A DNA stretch of 22,305 bases from an uncultured Opitutales bacterium (GCA_900548275.1 URJY01000033.1:1-22305); one strand, 5' to 3'; positions 7,978 to 15,444 are shown, counted from the first letter of the stretch. Translations and numbers: made by a program. The notes: generated by a model not told the origin, from the letters alone.

Positions 7978-8862
7978 ATGTCCATTTATGATAGGGATTA
8001 TATGAACCGCCGCCCGCGGCGCGGTCTCGGCGGATTGGGCTTGCGGATAACTTCGCCAGTGTCGGCTCTGATTTTGTTCAATGTGGCGGTGTTTTTTGCC
8101 GAGGCCGTGTTCGACAGAATTTACGGCGCGGGTTCGTTTTTCGGAATTTTCGGACTGTCGCTTTCCGCGCTTGAGCACGGGCGCGTCTGGACGGTTTTGA
8201 CGTATTCCTTTCTGCACGCCGACATTTTGCACATTCTCTGCAATATGGTCGGTCTTTACTACATCGGCAAATATGTGGAGCGCGCGGCGGGGACGCGGAA
8301 GTTTCTTGCGCTGTATTTCGGCGGCGCGCTTGCGGGCGCGGCGTTGTGGCTCGGGATGTCGGCGTTCGGTCAGACGCGCGAGGTTCTCGTTGGCGCGAGC
8401 GCGTCGGTGATGGCGGTTTTTTCGGCGTTCTGCCTGCTCTATCCGCCTATGCCGATAACGTTTCTTCTGTTCTTCGTACTCCCGATTTCGATGAAGCCCC
8501 TCACGATGCTCAAGGTGGCGGCGGGTTTCGAAATCTTGGGGCTGCTGTATTCGCTTGCGGGCGGCGACGCGGTTGTGGCGTATTCGGCGCACTTGGGCGG
8601 AATCTTGGCGGGGCTCGGTTTTGTGGCGTTGCTAAGGCGCGGCGGGCTGTCGTTCCTCGACGGCGTTCCGCGCCGAAAGACCCCCGACGTTTCGCGCGGC
8701 GGCAGGGCTTCGGACTACGTGTTCAAAGTCAATCTTTCCGAGCCGAAAGATTTGTCGAAAGAGGTCGATAGAATATTGGACAAAATCAACGCCGAAGGCT
8801 TCGCATCCCTTACGCAGGACGAGCGCGAAACGCTCCGCAGGGCGAAGGACTCGCTAAAATAG
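7978..8862 (+). CDS. Rhomboid-family intramembrane serine protease with cytosolic C-terminal domain
   Basis: A 294-residue polytopic membrane protein. Hydrophobic segments run from about residue 28 to 220. Rhomboid signatures are complete: HADILHILCNM (His80, His85, Asn89), the nucleophile Ser141 in VGASAS, and His205 in AYSAHLGGILAG. The usual GxSG reads GASA, a tolerated change. After the last membrane segment come about 75 soluble residues ending in LSKEVDRILDKINAEGFASLTQDERETLRRAKDSL. This matches the short DUF6576-like tail common on Bacteroidota and Verrucomicrobiota rhomboids. An AAGG site lies 8 nt before the ATG. It is the last gene of the tight run. A 90-bp gap follows. The substrate is unknown. 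Confidence 0.9.
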   Translation: MSIYDRDYMNRRPRRGLGGLGLRITSPVSALILFNVAVFFAEAVFDRIYGAGSFFGIFGLSLSALEHGRVWTVLTYSFLHADILHILCNMVGLYYIGKYVERAAGTRKFLALYFGGALAGAALWLGMSAFGQTREVLVGASASVMAVFSAFCLLYPPMPITFLLFFVLPISMKPLTMLKVAAGFEILGLLYSLAGGDAVVAYSAHLGGILAGLGFVALLRRGGLSFLDGVPRRKTPDVSRGGRASDYVFKVNLSEPKDLSKEVDRILDKINAEGFASLTQDERETLRRAKDSLK

Positions 8863-8908
8863 GCATTGCGGAACATTCGGCGCGGCGCGTTTGTCGGAAA
8901 TAAACAAT

Positions 8909-8937
8909 TTGCATTTTTTTACATCAAGTGAAATATT
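8909..8937 (+). promoter_or_regulatory. Possible promoter of the Prc-like protease gene
   Basis: In the 90-bp gap after the rhomboid gene, TTGCAT (8909-8914) and AATATT (8932-8937) are 17 bp apart. The spacer is A/T-rich, in contrast to the GC-rich surroundings. The predicted transcript would start about 10 nt before the ATG. Confidence 0.35.
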
Positions 8938-8952
8938 CCATCTAAAGCGGAT

Positions 8953-11451
8953 ATGAAAAACATTTTCAAACTACTGACGGTTTTTGCGTTCTCACTGGCG
9001 ACGGTTTTTGCCGCCGCCCCCAACGCGGTCAAGACGGCTGAGCGCGGCAAGCGCACGCCCATTTCGCTGCAGACGACGACGAAAATGCGCAACGAAACGC
9101 GCTACATCGTCTTCCTTCTCGAGCGCGGGCACTATCTGAAAACGCCCGTCAGCGAGCTCGACGTGCGCGAGTTCATCCGCGAGTACATGCAGAACGTCGA
9201 TTTCTTCAAACTTTTCTTCACCTCCGAGGACGTGCAGTATTGTCAGGATTTCTTCGCGCCGTCGATTGAGATAATGCTTTCGCAGGGCACGCTTCTGCCC
9301 GCGTTTTCGATTTACGACAGGTTTCTCGAGCGCGCCGACTCGCGCCTTAAGTGGATAGGCGAGCGGATGAAGAAGCCGTTCGACTTCGAGACAAACGCGA
9401 CTTTCCGCCCCGACCGCAGCAAGGAGGATTGGCCGTCGGATATGAAGGCGGCGGACGCGCTTTGGGAAAAGCGTCTGCAATACGACATCGTAAACCAGAT
9501 TCTCGGCTATTCCGACATCCTCGACGATGTTGCGGACGAAGACGAAACGCCCGAGCAGATGGAGCAGGCGGACAAAAAAGCGGAGGCGGAAAAATCGTCC
9601 GAGCCGAAAGCCGAGCAGGCGGCGCAGGCTGCCGTTGCAAAGGAGAAAATCGAAAAGCTCGAGAAAACTCCCAAGACTTTCGAGGAAAAGCTCGCCAAGG
9701 CAAAGGACGAAGTTCTCAAGCGTTATACGCGTCTTGTCGAAAACTACGCAAAGGCGGACGCGATGGAAATTCAGGAAATCTATCTCAACACGCTCGCGCG
9801 GCTCTACGACCCGCACACGGCTTTCCTTTCGGAATACTACCTTGAAGAGTTCGACATTTCCGTACGCAACGCCCTTGTGGGTATCGGCGCGATGCTTCAG
9901 GACAAGGACGGCTACTGCACGCTCGCCGAACTTATGCCGGGGGGGCCAGCCGAGGAGTGCAAGCAGCTCAAGACGGGCGACAAAATTCTCGCGGTCGGGC
10001 AGGAGCGCGGAGAGATGGTCGACGTAATCGGCATGAAGCTGCGCAAGACCGTTCGGCTCATCAGGGGCAAGGAGAACACAAAGGTTCGCCTGCTTATCGA
10101 ACCCGCTTCGAATCCGTCGGCGCGCAAGACGGTAACTCTTGTCCGCCGCGAAATCAAGCTCACCACGAAGCTCGCAAAGGCCGCCGTCTACACGATTCCC
10201 GTGGGCGACAAAACCGTGCCCGTGGGCGTAATCGACCTGCCCGCGTTCTACGGCGAGGGCGGCGCGAACGACGAGGCGAAGGGCTTCAGCACGTCGAAAA
10301 ACGTCGAGGAACTTTTGGTAAAGCTCAAGAAGATGGGCGTTAAGGGCGTAATCTTGGACCTGCGTAGAAACGGCGGCGGTTTCCTCAACGAGGCGGTCGA
10401 CTTGGCGGGGCTTTTCATCAAGACGGGACCCGTCGTGCAGGTGCGCGACGCAATGGGCAGGACGAACCAACTGCGCGACGAAAATCCGAAAGTCGTCTGG
10501 GACGGCCCGCTTGTCATAATGGTCAGCCGCCTTTCGGCTTCGGCTACGGAAATCGTCGCGGGGGCGTTGCAGAACCACAAGCGCGCGATAATCGTGGGCG
10601 ACAAATCGACGCACGGCAAGGGCACCGTTCAGGCGGTCTACCATCTGGAAAATTTCGACCCGCAGCAGAAGAGCGCGGCAAAAATTACGGTTCAGAAATG
10701 GTACGCGCCCAACGGCGATTCAATCCAGATTAAGGGCGTGCACTCCGACATCGTTCTGCCGTCGGTCTACGACTATATGGAAATCGGCGAGGAGTACAAA
10801 GACTACGCGATGAAGTGGGACGCAATCGCCCCCGACCGAATCGAGGAAGTCTGGGGCTACGGTTTCAAAGAGCCGTTCGCCGACGCGTTGATGGCAAAGC
10901 TCACAAAGCAGTCGATAGAGCGCAGGGAAAAGCTCGACGAGTTCAAACTCTGGAACGAGCGCATAAACTGGGTCAAGGAACGCCAGAAGAAAAAGGACTG
11001 GAGCCTGAACTATAAAGTGCGCGAGGGCGAGCTTAAGGCGGACGAAGACTTCAACAAGTCGCTAAAGGAACGCCAGAAGAAATTTACCGACGCCGACTAT
11101 CCCAAGACCGAAGTGCTTCTCGACTCGGCGAAGGAAAACGCAAAGCCCGAAAAGAAAAAGCAGAAGAGCGCAAGCAAGACCGACGCGCTCGACGCATCCG
11201 AGGACGACGAGGACGCGCCCGATTTCGACGTTCAGCTCCACGAAGCACTCCGCATTATGGGCGACTGGATTGACACCGCCGCGCATCCCGAAACGCTCGA
11301 GCCTTTCGTGAAAAAGACGGGCGAAGAGGGCGGTTCGGCGGATGCTTCCTCACAGTCCGAGACTGTTGCGCCCGCTTCCGCCGATTCCGCGGAAAAACCC
11401 GCTTCGGGCGGCGCGGAAAAGTCCGCCGAAAAATCGTCGGCGGGCGAATAA
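8953..11451 (+). CDS. prc: Periplasmic tail-specific (Prc-type) S41 protease
   Basis: An 832-residue exported carboxy-terminal processing protease. A Sec signal peptide covers about 1-21. A Prc-like N-terminal helical region is interrupted near 192-250 by a Lys/Glu/Ala-rich, probably coiled, insertion. YDPHTAFLSE is at 285-294. A PDZ domain runs about 306-400 (VGIGAMLQ, GGPAEECKQLKTGDKILAVGQ). The S41 catalytic region spans about 420-620. By alignment to E. coli Prc, Ser530 (SASATEI) and Lys556 (HGKGTVQ) are the dyad. The position of Prc Asp441 is Asn541. The last ~60 residues are low-complexity Ser/Ala/Glu. It probably degrades or trims periplasmic proteins, perhaps peptidoglycan hydrolases as Prc does elsewhere. 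The gene has its own likely promoter and ends before a hairpin terminator. Confidence 0.92.
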   Translation: MKNIFKLLTVFAFSLATVFAAAPNAVKTAERGKRTPISLQTTTKMRNETRYIVFLLERGHYLKTPVSELDVREFIREYMQNVDFFKLFFTSEDVQYCQDFFAPSIEIMLSQGTLLPAFSIYDRFLERADSRLKWIGERMKKPFDFETNATFRPDRSKEDWPSDMKAADALWEKRLQYDIVNQILGYSDILDDVADEDETPEQMEQADKKAEAEKSSEPKAEQAAQAAVAKEKIEKLEKTPKTFEEKLAKAKDEVLKRYTRLVENYAKADAMEIQEIYLNTLARLYDPHTAFLSEYYLEEFDISVRNALVGIGAMLQDKDGYCTLAELMPGGPAEECKQLKTGDKILAVGQERGEMVDVIGMKLRKTVRLIRGKENTKVRLLIEPASNPSARKTVTLVRREIKLTTKLAKAAVYTIPVGDKTVPVGVIDLPAFYGEGGANDEAKGFSTSKNVEELLVKLKKMGVKGVILDLRRNGGGFLNEAVDLAGLFIKTGPVVQVRDAMGRTNQLRDENPKVVWDGPLVIMVSRLSASATEIVAGALQNHKRAIIVGDKSTHGKGTVQAVYHLENFDPQQKSAAKITVQKWYAPNGDSIQIKGVHSDIVLPSVYDYMEIGEEYKDYAMKWDAIAPDRIEEVWGYGFKEPFADALMAKLTKQSIERREKLDEFKLWNERINWVKERQKKKDWSLNYKVREGELKADEDFNKSLKERQKKFTDADYPKTEVLLDSAKENAKPEKKKQKSASKTDALDASEDDEDAPDFDVQLHEALRIMGDWIDTAAHPETLEPFVKKTGEEGGSADASSQSETVAPASADSAEKPASGGAEKSAEKSSAGE

Positions 11452-11484
11452 TCAGTCCCGAACGGTCTTTTCTGTTTCATTTTA

Positions 11485-11518
11485 GGCGCGCGTGTTTTTC
11501 GGAACCCGCGCGTTTTTT
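11485..11518 (+). terminator. Intrinsic terminator after the Prc-like gene
   Basis: CGCGCG (11487-11492) pairs with CGCGCG (11507-11512) across a 14-nt loop and is followed by six T residues. It lies 35 nt after the protease stop codon. Confidence 0.6.
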
Positions 11519-11533
11519 GTGTTCGGTTTGTGT

Positions 11534-11566
11534 GTGTCGGATTTAAAAAAACGTGTCCGATTTAAA
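11534..11566 (+). repeat. 14-bp direct repeat upstream of the GH18 gene
   Basis: GTGTCGGATTTAAA (11534-11547) and GTGTCCGATTTAAA (11553-11566) repeat with a 19-bp period and one mismatch, immediately upstream of the candidate -35 box at 11569. The placement suits an activator or repressor site, but no regulator is identified. Confidence 0.45.
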
Positions 11567-11568
11567 GG

Positions 11569-11598
11569 TTTACAGGGCGGGGCGGTTTCGGATAGAAT
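11569..11598 (+). promoter_or_regulatory. Likely sigma-70-like promoter of the GH18 gene
   Basis: TTTACA (11569-11574) and TAGAAT (11593-11598) match five of six consensus bases each with an 18-bp spacer. The predicted start near 11605 lies about 10 nt before ATG 11615. Confidence 0.45.
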
Positions 11599-11614
11599 TG
11601 TTGAAAATTTATCT

Positions 11615-12670
11615 ATGAGACTGTCCGCAAAAAAAATCATCCTTGCTCTTGCCGTGTGCGCGTCGGCGTTGACGTGTCTTGCGGCGAAAAATTCCCCGCT
11701 GCACATAACGCATTTTCTTGCGTACTATAATACGCAAATCGGGCGCATACCGAACCCCGAGTTTATCGACCAGATAATTTTCGGGCCCGCGCGCATAAAC
11801 AAAGACTTTTCGCTCGAAATTATGTCGGAGAAAAAACTTGCGGACATCGTTTCGCTCAAAGAAAGTTTTCCCGAGCTGAAAATTACGCTGCTTATAGGTG
11901 GCGTGCGCAGCGCAAATTTCAGCGAGGCGGCGGCGACGGAGCAGTCGCGCGCGAAGTTTCTGGATTCTCTCGGCGCGGCGATGGAAAAGTACAACCTCGA
12001 CGGTGTGGACTTCGACTGGGAATTTCCCTCGAAAGTCGACGCCGCAACGGGGCAGAACGGCACTGCGCAGGATGTCGAAAACTACACGCTTTTGATGCGC
12101 GATTTCAAGGCGCGTTTCCCCGAGAAAATTCTTACCGTGGATGTCGGCAACGAGGTTGAGCACATCGACTTGGCGGCGTGCCACAAGTATGTGGACAAGT
12201 TCAATCTGATGAGCTATGACTACTCTTCGTTAAGCCACAACGCGCCGCTATATCCCACGATAATCAAGCGCAACAACTACGTTTCGAAGTCGGTCGACAA
12301 AATGCTTGCGCTTGTGCCGTCCGAAAAAATTTCGATGGGCATTCCGTTTTACGGCAGGCGCATTCTAAGCCGCGACGGCGACAACCCGCAGATGTTCTAC
12401 CGCGACATAGTGGAATACGCAAAGAGGCACGAGCTTGTGCTCTGCCGCGACGAAATCGCGCGCTCGCCGTTCTATCTCGACGCGAAAATGCAGCCCGCGA
12501 TTATGTTCGACGACGAAACTTCAATCCGCGAAAAGTGCCGCTATGCGCGCGAAAAAAAACTCGGCGGCGTGTCGGTCTGGCAGTCGCTCGGCGACGACGA
12601 CAGCTTTACGCTTTCGCGCGCGACCGCCGAAGAATGTTGGGCGAAAAAAAAGAAAAAACGCGCAAAATAA
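11615..12670 (+). CDS. Secreted glycoside hydrolase family 18 protein (chitinase-like)
   Basis: The 351-residue product starts with a Sec signal peptide (MRLSAKKIILALAVCASAL..., likely cut near residue 23). The GH18 signature is clear: LDGVDFDWEFP at 128-138 gives the DxxDxDxE motif with Glu136 as catalytic acid. LLIGGV near 92-97 is the second conserved strand. FNLMSYDYS and MGIPFYGR are typical barrel strands. SVWQSLGDDD holds the conserved C-terminal Trp. It should hydrolyse beta-1,4-linked N-acetylglucosamine polymers or related glycans by substrate-assisted catalysis. Chitin, N-glycan or peptidoglycan cannot be told apart. An in-frame ATG at 11492 is rejected because it lies inside the preceding terminator and would bury the signal peptide. 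Confidence 0.9.
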   Translation: MRLSAKKIILALAVCASALTCLAAKNSPLHITHFLAYYNTQIGRIPNPEFIDQIIFGPARINKDFSLEIMSEKKLADIVSLKESFPELKITLLIGGVRSANFSEAAATEQSRAKFLDSLGAAMEKYNLDGVDFDWEFPSKVDAATGQNGTAQDVENYTLLMRDFKARFPEKILTVDVGNEVEHIDLAACHKYVDKFNLMSYDYSSLSHNAPLYPTIIKRNNYVSKSVDKMLALVPSEKISMGIPFYGRRILSRDGDNPQMFYRDIVEYAKRHELVLCRDEIARSPFYLDAKMQPAIMFDDETSIREKCRYAREKKLGGVSVWQSLGDDDSFTLSRATAEECWAKKKKKRAK

Positions 12671-12740
12671 CCCGAAAAAATTCCAATAAATCTTCCGAGT
12701 TCCCATTTTTATGCGTGTTTCGGGTGTGTGTTTTTTTTTC

Positions 12741-12770
12741 TTGACTCGATTTTATAACATCCGCTATGTT
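12741..12770 (+). promoter_or_regulatory. Strong promoter of the PEP-CTERM gene, overlapped by an inverted repeat
   Basis: TTGACT (12741-12746) and TATGTT (12765-12770) are 18 bp apart, with a nine-T tract just upstream that could act as an UP element. TAACAT (12755-12760) and ATGTTA (12766-12771) form a perfect 6-bp inverted repeat covering the -10 box, a plausible operator. The predicted start is about 3 nt before ATG 12780. A distant CCCGAAA/TTTCGGG pair (12671-12677 and 12718-12724) before the T tract might weakly terminate the GH18 transcript. Confidence 0.55.
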
Positions 12771-12779
12771 AGGCGTGTT

Positions 12780-14771
12780 ATGAAACCATCTTACTTGATC
12801 TCTACTCTGTTTGCCCTGTGTTCGTCGGCGCAGTTTGCGTTGGCGGGCTATTCGACAATCAACGGTTCGACGGATCCGACAAATCCCGCGCAGTTCTCGA
12901 ACCCTTCCGACTGGCGGAGCACGCCGACTTTCGACAACCAGTTGAACGCAAACCTCGGCGCGGTTGCGGGCGAAACGGGCTACTACAACGTTGACGGTAA
13001 TTTCACCGTTAAACAGTTGCTTACCGAATCGGGTGTTGAAGGCAACTTCTACATCACGACCGATGCCGACAAAACTTTGACGATAGACATCAACACCGTC
13101 AACAAAGTCAAGTACGACGCGGTTTTGTTCGAAGACGGTTCGCTCGGCACTTTCACGCTCGGCGCGGGCAATTACGACATCATTTCGTCGGCGGGCAACC
13201 AGTCTTGGGCGCGCCTTTCCATGAAGAATGTCAACGGTCAAGCGGGCGGCAAGAATTTCGACATAGCCTCGGGTGCGACAATAAACGCGTACACGGTTCT
13301 CAGTCTTTCGGGCACTGTTGGTAAGTATTCCGACCACAACATCTACGGTAAAATCTATACGCACAATAAAGACACCGGCGGCAAGGGTAAGCTCGTTCTC
13401 GACTGGGATGTAAATCCCTACGGCACGGGCGGCGGCACGCGCACGCAGGTTTATGTAAAGGACGGCGGCTTGGTTTCCACTGGCGAACTTAATTTCCTCG
13501 TGCACTCGAGGATGACCGTCGAAAAGGGTGGCACGCTCGAAGCCGACAACGTTTTGTGGACGTATTCGGATGTGAACCCCGCCGGCAATCTGACCGTTAA
13601 AGGCAAGGCAACTTTCGGTACTGTCGATTTCCAAAAGGGTAAAGCCACAGAAACCGGCGCTGCGGTCGTCACTGTGGCGGGCGGCACGGTTGACATCGTG
13701 AAAGCCATTCAGAACTACGCTTATTCGCGTATGTCCGTTTCGGACGGCGGTACGCTCAACGTAACCGATTCGTACACGCTCGCGGCAGGTTCGCTCGGAG
13801 TTTCGGACGGCACGGCCAACATCAACAATCTTACGCAAAGCGGCACGGCGTCGATAACTTCGGACGGTGCTTCGTCGGTCTTGAACCTTACGGGCAACGG
13901 CGCGCTGACTTCCTCGGTGGTTGCAAACAACGGCGGTACAATCAATTTCAAGTCGGGTTCGTCCTACACGGTTTCGACGCTCGGGGGTACGGGCGGCAGC
14001 TTTTACAATGTCGAAAAGGGCGCAACGCTCACGGCCTCCCAGTTGCTCCATTTCAACGGCGCGGCGGAATACAACGTAAACGGCGCAACGGTATCGACTA
14101 TGACGGGTTCGTCGATGTTCTATGCAATGCAGGTTGAAAGCACAGCCACGGTGAAGTACGGTGCGGATTCCTCCTTCAAGACCAACGCGAATGCGCGTGT
14201 AAATTTGCAGGGCAAGTTGATTGTAGAGGGCGCGGAAAATTCGTTCCAGACAATGCAGTTTGTGTGTTGGGGGCAGAACGGCGTGCTTGATGTCAGAAGC
14301 AGAAACCCGTTTGTGGGCGGAAACGGCGTAAGCCACAATGTGGGTTTGAATTTGCCCCAACAGTCGCAGTTTAGGCTCATCGCAAGGGACACGGTAGAAT
14401 TCGGCGAGGTAAATCTTCAGGGTAACTATACGCCCAATGATAAGGGCATTGTTACTGCGGCAAAGCTGACTATCGAGCTTGCGTTTACCGATGCCGATAG
14501 CTATGTTTTGTTCAACAATTTAAACCTCGGCGACGAATATGCGCGCATCTACGTTGAAAACTTTGCCGACAACAGAATTAAAGTCAAAAATGCGACGGAA
14601 AAGACTATCTATCTAATCGACGAACTCGGCAACAATATCAACTATGAGTGGGTGGCCGACACGGTAAACGGCGGCTTCTGGCTCAATGCGGTAGTCCCCG
14701 AACCTGCGGATTACGCCGCGATTTTGGGGGCGATTGCGATTGCTTTTGCAATATACCGTAGAAGAAAATAA
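12780..14771 (+). CDS. PEP-CTERM sorted, repeat-rich extracellular beta-helix-like protein
   Basis: A 663-residue surface protein. The N-terminal Sec signal peptide is MKPSYLISTLFALCSSAQFALA. The C-terminus is a PEP-CTERM signal: PEP at 640-642, the hydrophobic stretch AAILGAIAIAFAIY and a final RRRK. Such proteins are processed at the inner membrane by an exosortase and end up on the surface or in extracellular matrix. The middle is rich in Gly, Asn, Thr and Ser, with recurring short strands such as GGTLNVTDS, GGTINFKSGS and GATLTASQL, as in right-handed beta-helix passengers. There is no enzymatic motif. The in-frame ATG at 12711 is rejected because it lies upstream of the promoter and would bury the signal. 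No exosortase gene is in the window. The role in adhesion or matrix is inferred. Confidence 0.87.
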   Translation: MKPSYLISTLFALCSSAQFALAGYSTINGSTDPTNPAQFSNPSDWRSTPTFDNQLNANLGAVAGETGYYNVDGNFTVKQLLTESGVEGNFYITTDADKTLTIDINTVNKVKYDAVLFEDGSLGTFTLGAGNYDIISSAGNQSWARLSMKNVNGQAGGKNFDIASGATINAYTVLSLSGTVGKYSDHNIYGKIYTHNKDTGGKGKLVLDWDVNPYGTGGGTRTQVYVKDGGLVSTGELNFLVHSRMTVEKGGTLEADNVLWTYSDVNPAGNLTVKGKATFGTVDFQKGKATETGAAVVTVAGGTVDIVKAIQNYAYSRMSVSDGGTLNVTDSYTLAAGSLGVSDGTANINNLTQSGTASITSDGASSVLNLTGNGALTSSVVANNGGTINFKSGSSYTVSTLGGTGGSFYNVEKGATLTASQLLHFNGAAEYNVNGATVSTMTGSSMFYAMQVESTATVKYGADSSFKTNANARVNLQGKLIVEGAENSFQTMQFVCWGQNGVLDVRSRNPFVGGNGVSHNVGLNLPQQSQFRLIARDTVEFGEVNLQGNYTPNDKGIVTAAKLTIELAFTDADSYVLFNNLNLGDEYARIYVENFADNRIKVKNATEKTIYLIDELGNNINYEWVADTVNGGFWLNAVVPEPADYAAILGAIAIAFAIYRRRK

Positions 14772-14790
14772 CGAAATGATTTTATAATGC

Positions 14791-14819
14791 AAAAAGCTCC
14801 GCAAACGCGGAGCTTTTTT
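14791..14819 (+). terminator. Strong intrinsic terminator after the PEP-CTERM gene
   Basis: GCTCCGC (14796-14802), loop AAAC, GCGGAGC (14807-14813), then six T residues. Five A residues precede the stem, so it could also act on the opposite strand. Confidence 0.9.
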
Positions 14820-14841
14820 GCTTTCGAAAAAAAGAGATTCC

Positions 14842-14945
14842 CAGAACAAGTGATGTTACTTGTTCGTAATTACACCAAAGGTTCGGAGGGGGAACGTGGG
14901 TGATTATTTTGCGAAGCAAAATGCCCACTTGGGGGCGAAGCCCCC
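14842..14945 (+). repeat. Cluster of three hairpins leading into repeat copy C
   Basis: GAACAAGT and ACTTGTTC pair across GATGTT near 14843-14865. ATTTTGC-GAA-GCAAAAT (14906-14922) is nested inside GTGGG (14896-14900) and CCCAC (14924-14928). GGGGGC-GAA-GCCCCC (14931-14945) follows. The last two have the same GAA loop but unrelated stems. Copy A may have had the same lead-in outside the window. Confidence 0.65.
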
Positions 14946-14947
14946 AC

Positions 14948-15035
14948 AATGGCGTGCAGGCTCCAGCCTGCCTAATGCGGAAGAGCGGGAAAAGGCGCGG
15001 CTATAGCCGCGCCGCTTAATCACAGATATAAAAAA
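14948..15035 (+). repeat. Two-hairpin dispersed repeat, copy C
   Basis: Nearly identical to copy A. Hairpin 1 is GCAGGCT-CC-AGCCTGC at 14956-14971, then AATGCGGAAGAG. Hairpin 2 is the palindrome GGCGCGGCTATAGCCGCGCC at 14994-15013. The tail CACAGATATAAAAAA is at 15021-15035. Confidence 0.85.
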
Positions 15036-15120
15036 CCCCCAATAGGCGGGTTTTCTTCCAGGAAAACTCCAGCCTTCCCCCCACTTTCGAACGCTCGAAG
15101 ACATCGCGAACTCGTGATGC

Positions 15121-15222
15121 CTTTTTTTGTGCAGTCCCGAAGCAAGCGATTGCCGCAGGCAATGCGGAAGAGGCAGGAAAGGCGTGGTTATAGCCGCGCC
15201 GCATAATCACAGATGTAAAAAA
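15121..15222 (+). repeat. Two-hairpin dispersed repeat, copy D
   Basis: The T-rich linker at the start aligns with that before copy B. Hairpin 1 is ATTGCC-GCA-GGCAAT (15149-15163), then AATGCGGAAGAGGCAGGAAA. Hairpin 2 is GGCGTGGTTATAGCCGCGCC at 15181-15200. It is no longer a perfect DNA palindrome, but the two differences from copy A would be G-U pairs in plus-strand RNA. The tail CACAGATGTAAAAAA is at 15208-15222. Confidence 0.82.
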
Positions 15223-15327
15223 CCCCAAAAGGGACGAGTCCGAGAGGTGGCTCGAACCTCTTTAGAAGATTGCTTTCGCATTGAAGCGCAAGGCTGCAGT
15301 CTTGACGGCAAAGAGGGGTAAATAAGT

Positions 15328-15444
15328 AGCGATTGGGCGTTAAAAAAACGCCCAATGCGGAAGAGGTAGGAAAGCGGCAACTATAGTTGCCGCGCATAAT
15401 CACAGATATAAAAAACACAGATATAAAAAACACAGATGTAAAAA
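15328..15444 (+). repeat. Two-hairpin dispersed repeat, copy E, with three A-rich tandem units
   Basis: Hairpin 1 is a longer, unrelated 10-bp stem, ATTGGGCGTT and AACGCCCAAT (15332-15341 and 15347-15356), with an A5 loop. Then AATGCGGAAGAGG and hairpin 2, GCGGCAACTATAGTTGCCGC (15374-15393), identical to copy B. The tail is three tandem CACAGATATAAAAAA-type units (15401-15415, 15416-15430, 15431-15444) ending two bases before the addA stop codon. Confidence 0.85.

Noticed and set aside
8992..10644. 550-residue minus-strand frame opposite the Prc-like gene
   Set aside because: It is antisense to a well-supported S41 protease and shows no domain of its own.
12606..14360. 584-residue minus-strand frame opposite the PEP-CTERM gene
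   Set aside because: The plus-strand product has a signal peptide and PEP-CTERM tail. The antisense frame has neither and crosses the promoter region.
14904..15433. Three minus-strand small frames with a shared peptide like FFISVIxRRGY...SSAL
   Set aside because: They come from the minus strand of repeat copies C, D and E. Paired-stem changes alter the amino acids freely while preserving the palindrome, which fits DNA/RNA structure, not a protein family.
182..15444. Tandem 15-bp units as a CRISPR-like array
   Set aside because: The units are directly contiguous with no spacers, only two or three per site, A-rich, and there are no cas genes.
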